IMG/VR virus record: IMGVR_UViG_3300046665_000434
Coordinates: 1 to 64,000 of that record
Origin: a virus
Reading direction: 5' to 3' (one strand)
DNA length: 64,000 nt
The notes under the pieces were generated by a model. That model saw only the letters and a list, made by a program, of their open reading frames with translations, was not told where the DNA came from and ran no database searches. Shown in pieces: positions 28,397-35,950 of the stretch. Positions within the stretch are counted from its first letter, which is position 1. Each line of letters begins with the position of its first letter. A program made the translations under genes and the position numbers.

Positions 28397-28708
28397 ATGA
28401 ACCAACATCAACCACCGACTGAGTCAGTCATGAATAAGTTCAAACATGAGCTCCCTTACGTAGAAGCTATCGTGAATGCGGTAATGCGTAAGGGCGTACA
28501 ACACGCCCGCATTATCAAGAACGGTAAGCTGGGTATCTACAAACTCGATCGACTGACAGTTGTCGGTTATATCGACCGCGAAGACGTTGTCTACGAGATT
28601 GTCATGCGCAACGGTTCCCCGATCACTACCGATCTTCTGATCAAACAATTTCAAGCGCTGGTAGAAGAAGTAAAGTTCTCGGTGAACAACACTAACTACC
28701 TTAGCTAA
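28397..28708 (+). CDS. Hypothetical early protein, 103 aa
   Basis: ATG 28397 lies almost directly after an early-type promoter motif, so an initiation at the downstream ATG 28430 is also possible. Basic, mixed alpha/beta protein. No recognised family. It starts a unit of small genes that includes two tiny membrane proteins. Confidence 0.6.
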   Translation: MNQHQPPTESVMNKFKHELPYVEAIVNAVMRKGVQHARIIKNGKLGIYKLDRLTVVGYIDREDVVYEIVMRNGSPITTDLLIKQFQALVEEVKFSVNNTNYLS

Positions 28709-28731
28709 CCTTATTTCTGGAGTATCGAAAT

Positions 28732-28875
28732 ATGAACATCAAACAATTTCGTCTGTTGTTGATTGGCATGGTCATCGGCATTGCACTGACCTGCGGTTTG
28801 ACTTCCGGTATTTTCAATGAAGCCGGTCAATACAAAGAATCCCTCACCGCGTGGTGTGGTATCAGCTGTAAGTAA
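28732..28875 (+). CDS. Tiny membrane protein, 47 aa
   Basis: ATG at 28732 preceded by TGGAG at the usual distance. One hydrophobic helix at residues 7-26 (LLLIGMVIGIALTCGL). Two cysteines near the C-terminus (WCGISCK). The frame is closed by TAA at 28875. Function unknown; one of several very small membrane proteins in the accessory region. Confidence 0.65.
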   Translation: MNIKQFRLLLIGMVIGIALTCGLTSGIFNEAGQYKESLTAWCGISCK

Positions 28876-28919
28876 AAACGTGGTGCGCTGTAGAAACGTA
28901 ATCAAATAAACTATGCCGA

Positions 28920-28927
28920 TACATTAT
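28920..28927 (+). promoter_or_regulatory. Early-type promoter motif TACATTAT
   Basis: Match to the recurring motif, located 48 bases ahead of the small membrane-protein gene at 28975 and after an A/T-rich gap. Confidence 0.55.
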
Positions 28928-28974
28928 TAGCATAGATGTGCGCCATCTTTTATATCCCAATTCGGAGAAACGCC

Positions 28975-29070
28975 ATGAAAGGTTTCCTGATTCAATGCGC
29001 TGTAGGTATTGTGGTAGTTGTAGCTTCCTCCCTGATCATGGATGAGATCAATCGGCGCCGTAGCCGCTGA
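28975..29070 (+). CDS. Tiny membrane protein, 31 aa
   Basis: ATG 28975 follows GGAGAAA. One helix (residues 4-21, Leu/Ile/Val-rich) and a basic C-terminus (NRRRSR). Stop TGA at 29070. Very short, so support comes from the ribosome site, the clear one-helix composition and the neighbouring small membrane genes. Confidence 0.55.
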   Translation: MKGFLIQCAVGIVVVVASSLIMDEINRRRSR

Positions 29071-29112
29071 TCCTCCACTGTAAAACAAATCCCCCACGCA
29101 AGGAATATTGAA

Positions 29113-29457
29113 ATGAAAACTCTCGGTAAAGTAGTTCTCGCTATACTCGTCGTTGCTGCAAGCATCCGCTTCCTGTCGTTCATCACCAGCTTCGACTGGG
29201 CCGTCGCGATCTTCATCGCCGTCTGCGCTGTGGCTAGCTACGGCTGCCTTTACTACATCGTCGGTGATTACCAGCAGTCGCTCACTGTCCTCGCTGAAAG
29301 CCTGACGGGCGACTGGATCAAAGACTGGGGTAGCACTATTCTGGTCGTTGGTATCTTCCTCGGCCTCGGCATGTACTGGTCGGTGGTCACTATGCTCATC
29401 GGCTCGGCCGTGTTCTGCTACATGATCAGCACTCGCCGTATAGCGGCGTTCGGGTAA
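29113..29457 (+). CDS. Membrane protein, 114 aa, four predicted helices
   Basis: Hydrophobic segments at about residues 5-22, 29-49, 73-86 and 88-104, positively charged between segments. AAGGA precedes the ATG. Codon bias toward C-ending codons suggests decent expression. Followed by a strong terminator. Unknown role in the host envelope. Confidence 0.72.
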   Translation: MKTLGKVVLAILVVAASIRFLSFITSFDWAVAIFIAVCAVASYGCLYYIVGDYQQSLTVLAESLTGDWIKDWGSTILVVGIFLGLGMYWSVVTMLIGSAVFCYMISTRRIAAFG

Positions 29458-29466
29458 AGATATGTA

Positions 29467-29507
29467 GAGGGGTCAAACGACCCCTCGTCACTCTTTCTTT
29501 TTTTTTG
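29467..29507 (+). terminator. Intrinsic terminator with T-tract
   Basis: Stem gaggggtc / gacccctc-type pairing (29467-29486) followed by a T-rich tract to 29507. Confidence 0.82.
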
Positions 29508-29524
29508 TTCTGGGGAACGAGAAG

Positions 29525-30586
29525 ATGCCTAGCAAAAGTAAGGCTCAATACAAATTGATGCAGATCGCATCCTACAACAAAGACTTTGCTGAGAACCGCG
29601 GCATCGACATGGACGCTGCTAAAGAATGGCACGCTGAAGATAAAAAGAAAGAAAAAGAAGATCCGGCGTGGTTCAATAAACTGCCCGAAAAGGCTGAGTC
29701 TGAAACTGCTAAAAAGAAGAAAAAGAAGAAGCGTAAGAAACGCACTGCGGCGCTGTCTACCGAAAGCCGCAAGATCTACGATCTCCTGGGCTGGGGACAA
29801 GCTACTCCGTCGATGGAAGGCGGCCTGATCAGTAAGCTGGTCGGTATCTTCAAATCGGTGGAGGATCAGGACAAAGATCCTGAAGAGCTCGGTAAGCTCA
29901 GCCGTGACCCTAAACTGTTCACTGGCGATGATCTCAAAGCCGGCAAGATCAATATCGGTAAGGCGGCAAGTCATCTGTGCATGCCTAACTTCAGTGGCAG
30001 TTGGCTTAACGATCTGGAAGCCGGGGTTAAGGAAGTCAACGACTACTTCCAGAAGTTCACCAAGGCTCGTGGAGCTTACTCGGTCGCTCTGGAACGCATC
30101 TACAACAAGTGCAAGACCATGGAGCCTAAAGCTGCCTTAGAGTACGCCAAAGGCGCTGTGGAAGCCGAGAAGACCAAACTCGACAAGGTTGCCCCTCCGG
30201 TATTCAAACATACCAACCTGACTTCGAATCTGGCCGGTGAACACGGTTATAAGTTCGAGAAGAAGGGCGAGGGAGTTGGACCATCTGAGATCGATGCTCT
30301 CACTGAACCAGAACTGCGTAAGGCTATCGCGTTACTCGATCAGTTGTTTGAGATCGATGTCTGGAGTTTCGATGCTGATGAAGACTACTGGACACTCGAC
30401 GATACCGACGACTATCGTTGGTGGGATCACAATCATCCTGATGATGAAGCTGTTTGGGGCAAGCTGTTGAACCTGTTCCCGGCCGCCGGCGAGTACTTCG
30501 AGTACGATTACGAGAAGTGGATCAATCCAATGATCGAATCTCGTCGTAATGGTTTGTTGTCTATCATTCGTTCCAGTGTGAAGTGA
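29525..30586 (+). CDS. Lys-rich-N-terminus protein with S-M-E site, possible processed head protein
   Basis: 353 aa. The N-terminus MPSKSKAQYKLM resembles DUF3008-type small phage/plasmid proteins. Residues 62-74 are almost only Lys/Arg. Then S-T-E (78-80) and P-S-M-E (95-98) occur, followed by an amphipathic segment (GGLISKLVGIFKSV) like those after the cleavage sites of the inner-body paralogs. The C-terminus is rich in Asp, Trp and Tyr. It is transcribed alone between two terminators. I infer a virion protein whose basic N-terminus is removed, but this rests on motif position. Confidence 0.62.
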   Translation: MPSKSKAQYKLMQIASYNKDFAENRGIDMDAAKEWHAEDKKKEKEDPAWFNKLPEKAESETAKKKKKKKRKKRTAALSTESRKIYDLLGWGQATPSMEGGLISKLVGIFKSVEDQDKDPEELGKLSRDPKLFTGDDLKAGKINIGKAASHLCMPNFSGSWLNDLEAGVKEVNDYFQKFTKARGAYSVALERIYNKCKTMEPKAALEYAKGAVEAEKTKLDKVAPPVFKHTNLTSNLAGEHGYKFEKKGEGVGPSEIDALTEPELRKAIALLDQLFEIDVWSFDADEDYWTLDDTDDYRWWDHNHPDDEAVWGKLLNLFPAAGEYFEYDYEKWINPMIESRRNGLLSIIRSSVK

Positions 30587-30592
30587 TATAAG

Positions 30593-30610
30593 GCGGGGCG
30601 TGAGTCCCGC
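30593..30610 (+). terminator. Hairpin terminator of the GCGGGGC family
   Basis: Short stem gcggg / cccgc with an 8-base loop, followed by the same ctgtatgccgtagataat sequence that follows the terminator at 12704, so the two are dispersed copies. Confidence 0.6.
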
Positions 30611-30635
30611 TGTATGCCGTAGATAATTTAAATGA

Positions 30636-30643
30636 TACATTAC
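30636..30643 (+). promoter_or_regulatory. Early-type promoter motif TACATTAC
   Basis: Exact motif between a terminator and the first ribbon-helix-helix-like gene (start 30688). Confidence 0.6.
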
Positions 30644-30687
30644 AGTACTGCATTATGAAACATTCATCCAACCAAGAGAGATCAACC

Positions 30688-31110
30688 ATGACTATCGCCA
30701 CCACAGCTAGTGTCAACCTCCCAACTACCCTACTTGACAAAATCAAAAGCTCCCGTACCACGTTGGGCGACCAGCTCACGTTGGAAGCTGAAATCGCCGG
30801 TCGCCTCGAAGCCTCTCTGAAACACGACGAGTCGTTGAAGATCATTCGCGATTCGATCCCCGGTGAGGTCATGACGTTCGTTCCTAAATGGACACCGCAG
30901 ACCGGTATGTTCGTACTGGTCAAGGAAGAACTTCACACCGCAGTTTACGCGACCCTTACCAGCGCTGACATCGACCTGACAGTTCCATTGCAGATCGTTG
31001 GCATCGGGTATAACCTGGACGAAGTCGTGTTTAATCTTCGGACTATGTCCGGGGGTAACCTCTACATTGATTACACCGCCGTTGTTCCATGGCAGCTTGA
31101 CGCCGAATAA
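30688..31110 (+). CDS. Ribbon-helix-helix-like protein, paralog of the next gene
   Basis: 140 aa from ATG 30688 (AGAGAGATC upstream). The N-terminal ~50 residues (NLPTTLLDKI then AEIAGRLEASLKHDE) align with the clearer Arc-type helix pair of the next gene. Residues 65-140 also match the next protein: a WTPQTGMFVLVKE element corresponds to its WIPREGMWIQLKE. I infer a DNA-binding regulator with a C-terminal beta domain, directly behind an early-type promoter. Confidence 0.62.
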   Translation: MTIATTASVNLPTTLLDKIKSSRTTLGDQLTLEAEIAGRLEASLKHDESLKIIRDSIPGEVMTFVPKWTPQTGMFVLVKEELHTAVYATLTSADIDLTVPLQIVGIGYNLDEVVFNLRTMSGGNLYIDYTAVVPWQLDAE

Positions 31111-31132
31111 CCGATTGGCATAGGACGGATTT

Positions 31133-31525
31133 ATGGCTTCCGATAACTTTGCTAAGATCCCGTTAGAACTCCCGGCGGATATATGCAGGCAGGTGTCACT
31201 CCAGGCGCAAGCCAGAGGACGGTCCATGAATGGCGAGATTGTTGTTCGTTTGGAACGTAGCCTCGAACACGATAAACTTCGAGAAGCGGCAGCTGATCGG
31301 CCTGTGCCTTCAGTGGAACGCACCTGGATTCCTCGGGAAGGCATGTGGATTCAACTAAAAGAGTCAGAGAACGAGTCTGCGGCAGATGTGTTGAAAGATC
31401 GCATCTTTCAAATCGAGGCACTTCACCGCGAACACGGCGAGATGGTGTTTTACGCCCGAAATAACTTCGGCACTACCATGGTCGTCAAAGCCGCTGCGTT
31501 CCAGCCCGTCGTTCTGACCTATTAG
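31133..31525 (+). CDS. Arc-type ribbon-helix-helix regulator
   Basis: 130 aa. The N-terminus IPLELPADICRQVSLQA then GRSMNGEIVVRLERSLE is a textbook Arc/MetJ-like ribbon-helix-helix pattern: a beta strand, helix, GRSxNxEI turn and second helix. Such proteins bind DNA as dimers. The C-terminal ~70 residues form an extra domain shared with the preceding gene. Likely an early transcription regulator of phage or host genes. Confidence 0.8.
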   Translation: MASDNFAKIPLELPADICRQVSLQAQARGRSMNGEIVVRLERSLEHDKLREAAADRPVPSVERTWIPREGMWIQLKESENESAADVLKDRIFQIEALHREHGEMVFYARNNFGTTMVVKAAAFQPVVLTY

Positions 31526-31575
31526 TAAATAATCACCATCATGACTTATCGTGTAGTTAACTAACTAGGTAAGTC

Positions 31576-32226
31576 ATGATGCGTGGTGTATTCATTGCTT
31601 TAGAAGGTATCGACGGTTCTGGTAAGACTACGGTCCGAGAGACTATCGCTGCTTATATCCGACTCAAGAACCTGACGCCCGTACTGACTCGCGAGCCTGG
31701 CGGCACGCCGTTTGCTGAACGTGTCCGTGATCTGATTCTCAAGGATCGTGACGAGCCCGTCAGCGATAAGGCAGAAGTGCTGCTGTTTTTCACATCCCGT
31801 GAGATCCATCTGAATAACGTGATCCGTCCCCATCTTGAGGAAGGTTCTGTCGTTATCTCAGATCGGTTCGTTGATTCGACCTACGCCTATCAGGCGGCTG
31901 GCGGGAGTGTTGATCAGGGTTTCATCGACGCACTCACTGCAAGCGTGGTGGGCGACAACCATCCGGATATCACGTTTTTATTTACCGTCGATCCGCAAGT
32001 CGGCTTTGACCGGGCCTTGAAACGCGGCGTTGTCAACGTGATGGACAGTAAAGGTATTGCGTATTACGAACGTGCTCAAGCTGAGTATCTTCGTCGTGCC
32101 GCACTGGCCCCTGCGCGATATCGAGTCATCGATGCCAACCGTCCGTTGCAAGACGTCCAGAACGAGGTCATCGACCAGCTGGAAGTCTTCATCAATGACC
32201 GCTGGAAAAACACCTACCTGAAATAA
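31576..32226 (+). CDS. tmk: Thymidylate kinase (dTMP kinase)
   Basis: 216 aa, normal length. Phosphorylates dTMP to dTDP with ATP. Visible motifs: P-loop EGIDGSGKTT (residues 10-19), the TREPGGTP substrate loop (about 39-46), and the DRFVDSTYAYQ region (about 95-105) used for dTMP binding. With thymidylate synthase (33736) and DHFR (45466) it completes a dTTP supply route for replication. ATG at 31576; the next codon is also ATG. Confidence 0.95.
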   Translation: MMRGVFIALEGIDGSGKTTVRETIAAYIRLKNLTPVLTREPGGTPFAERVRDLILKDRDEPVSDKAEVLLFFTSREIHLNNVIRPHLEEGSVVISDRFVDSTYAYQAAGGSVDQGFIDALTASVVGDNHPDITFLFTVDPQVGFDRALKRGVVNVMDSKGIAYYERAQAEYLRRAALAPARYRVIDANRPLQDVQNEVIDQLEVFINDRWKNTYLK

Positions 32227-32235
32227 GGAGTTACC

Positions 32236-33675
32236 GTGACTGACCCAATTGATCAAGACGTGTACGAAGCGTATCCTTACGAGAAGCAGCTCGAGACCAT
32301 TTTCTGTGTCGACAAAGCTTCCGTGTTTTACAACCTCCCGGCCCAGGCCAACGGCGTCATCCCGATCGAGCTGAACGCAGTTTGCACTGCTCTGCGCTGG
32401 GCTGTGAGCTGGATGCCTCGCAAGATGGCCGAGATGTCTCAGTCGGTCCTGCATTGGATTCCGTACGGCCCTATCCTCAAGATGTCCGCCACTGGTGACT
32501 TCGATCTGGCCGTGTATCAGCGCCCCACCAAGAACAATGGTGAAGCACGCCTAGCTGGCAAGTACTCGTGCGGCTGGGCAGGACATGTCGATGTTGCTGA
32601 CCAAGTGATTGACCATCGCTCCGTGGTCAATGTACAACACACGCTGACCAAATCGTTCCTGCGCGAGATCAGCGAAGAAGCGGTCTTCACTCTGAATGGT
32701 GAAGTGATCACGGTGGAATCCCGCCCTGATATCTTCCGCATCGTGGTGATGGGCCTGATCTACGACAACACCGACAACGTCGGTCTGACTCACCTGGGTG
32801 TCGCCTACGCGATCATCATCAATAATCCTGACGTGCAGATCTCGAGCGTCCGGCCTGATGAGATCGTCAACCCTCACTTCATCGACCTGAGCCTCGTCGA
32901 AAGCAAAGGCTACGACTTCGAAAACTGGTCGAAGTTCCTGGTGGCGGAGCTTAGTAAAGACTATCTGTCGAAGCCGCAGACAAGTGTGTTTACGGCGACC
33001 TCTCTGGGTGAAATGGCGGGTGAAACTGACCTGGCGATGGACGACTTCATCGCCAAGTATCGTTCCACCGAACCTCAGACCTTCTGGACTCAGGTTGAGC
33101 GTGACGGCAAAACGGTCTGGGAACATCCGGCGCTCAAAGCACTGATCGACGGCGATAAACCGCTGACCGATGCTTACGACTTCGACACAGAAGAAGGTCG
33201 GGTCGAGTTCACTAAGCTGGTAAAAAACACGACTGCCGCAGCTGATGTCGCCGCCGCATTGACCAGCGCCAATAACACCGTTCGCGGTCGGAAAGGACCT
33301 ATCACTCCGGTTGATGGCTCACCTTATCTCTCTGGCGCCGCTGCTTACAAGACCACCGCTGTCGATGAGTCTCCGGAAATCGACAAACGGATGTTCGAAA
33401 TCGAACTGGCGGCTGAAGATGAGCAGAAGGTTCAGACAGCGCTCTGGCTGAAGAACCAATACTTTACTCAACTCGAGCAGAAGTATCCTGAGGTCGCCGA
33501 ATCTATTCGCGAGGCCTCTTCCCTCATGGAAGATATCATCAAAGTTGACCCTCGCCTGGCGAAGCAACCTGATGATCAGCCTCGTGCGACGGTTTCCGTT
33601 TCTTACGAATTTCGTATTAACGGCATTCCTCTCGATGCTACCAGCGCCATCCTCAGAGTCCGTCCGCCACAATAA
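32236..33675 (+). CDS. Nudix-fold-like phage protein, 479 aa
   Basis: GTG start, 9 bases after AAGGAG. Residues 113-120 (GWAGHVDV) and REISEE (143-148) match the core of the Nudix box, where the REUxEE glutamates bind metal. The upstream Glu expected 8 residues before the Arg is a His, so the box is degenerate. GLTHLGVAYAI (about residues 173-183) is typical of a phage subfamily of Nudix-like proteins. The ~250-residue C-terminal part is of unknown function. Located between tmk and thymidylate synthase, suggesting a nucleotide-related role. Confidence 0.68.
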   Translation: MTDPIDQDVYEAYPYEKQLETIFCVDKASVFYNLPAQANGVIPIELNAVCTALRWAVSWMPRKMAEMSQSVLHWIPYGPILKMSATGDFDLAVYQRPTKNNGEARLAGKYSCGWAGHVDVADQVIDHRSVVNVQHTLTKSFLREISEEAVFTLNGEVITVESRPDIFRIVVMGLIYDNTDNVGLTHLGVAYAIIINNPDVQISSVRPDEIVNPHFIDLSLVESKGYDFENWSKFLVAELSKDYLSKPQTSVFTATSLGEMAGETDLAMDDFIAKYRSTEPQTFWTQVERDGKTVWEHPALKALIDGDKPLTDAYDFDTEEGRVEFTKLVKNTTAAADVAAALTSANNTVRGRKGPITPVDGSPYLSGAAAYKTTAVDESPEIDKRMFEIELAAEDEQKVQTALWLKNQYFTQLEQKYPEVAESIREASSLMEDIIKVDPRLAKQPDDQPRATVSVSYEFRINGIPLDATSAILRVRPPQ

Positions 33676-33690
33676 CGCGTAAGCCTAGGT

Positions 33691-33712
33691 GACCCTACCG
33701 AAAGGTGGGGTC
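33691..33712 (+). terminator. Hairpin between Nudix-like and thymidylate synthase genes
   Basis: Stem gaccccta-type pairing (gaccctacc / ggtggggtc with one mismatch) around a gaaa loop, 15 bases after the stop. Weak because no T-run follows. Confidence 0.5.
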
Positions 33713-33735
33713 TCTATGTCCCTTGGAGACTATGT

Positions 33736-35268
33736 ATGTTAAACGCTGTTGATCAAACGTTCCATGACCTCTATTCCAACATCCTTGAAAATGGCCACTT
33801 CAAAGGTGACCGTACGGCAGTCGGTACGTTGATGCTGCCGGCACAGATGATGCGATTCGATACCAGTAATGGGCAGATTCCGATCCTGTCGACTCGCTAC
33901 GTGCCTACCAAAGCGTTCCGTCGTGAAATGCTCGATCTCTTCGTTGCCGGTACGTCGAGTATCAAGGAACTGCGCGCCAACAAAGTCGGTATCTGGGACA
34001 GCTGGTTTATCAAAGGTACTGATCGGTACGAAGAAGCCGTATTGCACACGGTAACTGAAATGATGGATCTTGCCAAAGAAAAGGTAGGGTGGGCGGAAGT
34101 AACTAAATTGGTCGACCCGCTGGCAGGTAACGGCGAACAGTCCATCAATCGGCCATACCGAGCAATGAAGATCCGTGAAGCTTTGGCCAAAGAATTCGGC
34201 ATCCCTCTTTATAAATCAACCCCAACACCAATCTCGATCCAGCGCCGCCTGGCCCGTGTATCGAAGAATAACCTAGTAGCGTGGGGAGCTATTGCCGCCA
34301 CAATCGACGGCCTGGGCACTCCTGACGTTGAACACACGGTCATCAAACTGGTGGTGTTCAGCCCTACTGAGAAAGTCTTCGGGGAACTTGACTTCCCTGA
34401 GCGCTGGTTGCCGCAGCTGGAGGCAGTGCTCGATCTGCTGAAGATCCCCAAATACGAACTGGTCGATGCCGACATCGGCAAAGGGTCGTACGGTATCCAG
34501 TGGCGGAAGTGGAAGGACACTCAGGTTGTCCGTGCTGACGAGAACCTGATCGACTGGACCGACCGGGGCTACAAGGTTCTCGGCGTGGTCAACAGCCCTG
34601 ATTTGCCGCGTGGTACTGTGGTCGTTGAACGGGAGATCGATCAGCTGCAAAATATGATCGATCAGCTGAGATACGAGCCCGATGACCGCCGCATCATCGT
34701 CAGTGCGTGGAACCCCGGCCGTATCTGGCAAGCTGCACTGCCTCCTTGCCATCTGTACTTCCAGTGCGTCAGCTGGGAACTCAGTACTCGTGCTGAATTC
34801 GAAGAACAAATCAACAAGGCCAATCTGGGTAAAGACTACCTAGTGGCGTTGATGGAGACGGATTACGATCCAGACTCTGACGAAGAATCGGTAGAGTTTG
34901 CGCGCAAGTTCTGCGTAGAACATCAGCTGCCTATCCGCACGATGACCATGTTCGTTGTCCTGCGTTCCAGCGATACTCCCCTCGGCGCCGTCTTCAATGC
35001 AGCCCAGTACGCGTACCTGCAACACATGATCGCTCATGTTACCAACCATGCTACTTCTGAATTGGTAACGGTAGGTGTAGACTCCCACATCTACACGAAC
35101 CAGATCGAGAAGGTCAAGGAACTCCTTACCCGGGAAACCCCAGAAGGTAGCAATCCTCGAGTCGTCTTCAACCGCAAGGTTACTGACATCGATGATTTCA
35201 AACTGGAGGATATCGACATCGTCGATTACTTCCCTGGTCCGAAGCTGGATATTCCGGTAGCCGTGTGA
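33736..35268 (+). CDS. thyA: Thymidylate synthase, enlarged form
   Basis: 510 aa, about twice the usual ~265. Methylates dUMP to dTMP with methylene-tetrahydrofolate. Core motifs are kept: N-terminal DRTAVGT (about 25-31), YGIQWRKW (252-259), and the catalytic loop LPPCHLYFQ with Cys338, then RSSDTPLG and a C-terminal DSHIYTNQ element. The extra length sits in a ~150-residue insertion (about 95-245), a ~45-residue insertion after QWRKW, and a third after the catalytic loop. ATG 33736 follows TTGGAG. Function is confident; the roles of the insertions are unknown. Confidence 0.93.
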   Translation: MLNAVDQTFHDLYSNILENGHFKGDRTAVGTLMLPAQMMRFDTSNGQIPILSTRYVPTKAFRREMLDLFVAGTSSIKELRANKVGIWDSWFIKGTDRYEEAVLHTVTEMMDLAKEKVGWAEVTKLVDPLAGNGEQSINRPYRAMKIREALAKEFGIPLYKSTPTPISIQRRLARVSKNNLVAWGAIAATIDGLGTPDVEHTVIKLVVFSPTEKVFGELDFPERWLPQLEAVLDLLKIPKYELVDADIGKGSYGIQWRKWKDTQVVRADENLIDWTDRGYKVLGVVNSPDLPRGTVVVEREIDQLQNMIDQLRYEPDDRRIIVSAWNPGRIWQAALPPCHLYFQCVSWELSTRAEFEEQINKANLGKDYLVALMETDYDPDSDEESVEFARKFCVEHQLPIRTMTMFVVLRSSDTPLGAVFNAAQYAYLQHMIAHVTNHATSELVTVGVDSHIYTNQIEKVKELLTRETPEGSNPRVVFNRKVTDIDDFKLEDIDIVDYFPGPKLDIPVAV

Positions 35269-35275
35269 ATAAATA

Positions 35276-35291
35276 GCCTCAAGGATGAGGC
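35276..35291 (+). terminator. Short hairpin after thymidylate synthase
   Basis: gcctc / gaggc stem with a 6-base loop, 7 bases after the stop; no T-run. Possibly partial termination. Confidence 0.4.
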
Positions 35292-35309
35292 GTTTACGGA
35301 GATTAGATC

Positions 35310-35480
35310 ATGGAGCGAGTATTCCTCGTCGCCGATAAACGCGATGGTCAGCAATTGAAAGTGGCTGGCGTTGATCGGCTTGCAGATCTGTTGCAGATAA
35401 AGGTGGAAGAGATCCCGGAACTCCGACTGTATAAATGGAGTGTTGATCCTTACGTCGTCGTCGAACTCAATCAGGAATAG
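35310..35480 (+). CDS. Hypothetical small protein, 56 aa
   Basis: ATG 35310 with CGGAG 11 bases upstream; stop TAG at 35480. Soluble, alternating charged and hydrophobic residues; likely a small mixed alpha/beta domain. Five bases precede the next gene, so the two are co-transcribed. No family recognised. Confidence 0.6.
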   Translation: MERVFLVADKRDGQQLKVAGVDRLADLLQIKVEEIPELRLYKWSVDPYVVVELNQE

Positions 35481-35485
35481 AATTA

Positions 35486-35887
35486 ATGGCAACTCCAGAA
35501 ATTACACTGACCAACCCAACTATCGGCAAATGGGTAATGGAAGACGGGATACCGGTAGCTAAGGACCTCATCACGTTCACTGGACCGATGGTTCTGGTTT
35601 GTCATCGCGATGATGGTAATCTGTTTAATGGACGGTATTCCTACGTGGACCAACACGTAACCATCGAGGTCCAGCTGTTTCACAAAATCCGTTCAGGTGA
35701 ACTTGAACTCAGTTTGGTAAAACTGGAATTCGCTCCCGGATACCAGAGCCAGGAAGAAAGTGGGTACTCGCTAGTCTCAGTCACCCCTGTGGCGCAGACC
35801 GGCGATGCGGCTAATGTATTACCTCAATTGCAAATTACGCCATTAGCTTCTTGGGCTGTAGGGTCTGTTAAGATCGAAGCTGTCTGA
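35486..35887 (+). CDS. Hypothetical protein, 133 aa
   Basis: Beta-rich, soluble protein, second of a pair of small genes after thymidylate synthase. ATG 35486 lies 5 bases after the preceding stop. No recognised motif. Confidence 0.63.
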   Translation: MATPEITLTNPTIGKWVMEDGIPVAKDLITFTGPMVLVCHRDDGNLFNGRYSYVDQHVTIEVQLFHKIRSGELELSLVKLEFAPGYQSQEESGYSLVSVTPVAQTGDAANVLPQLQITPLASWAVGSVKIEAV

Positions 35888-35950
35888 CAGTAAATCCTCA
35901 CAAACAATCCTTTTAGTGTGAACAAGATCAATTAAACCAGGAGAAGTACA

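Noticed and set aside
31526-31533. TAAATAAT with CATCATG downstream, resembling a promoter motif before dTMP kinase
   Set aside because: Two mismatches from TACATTA(C/T); not distinguishable from AT-rich background.
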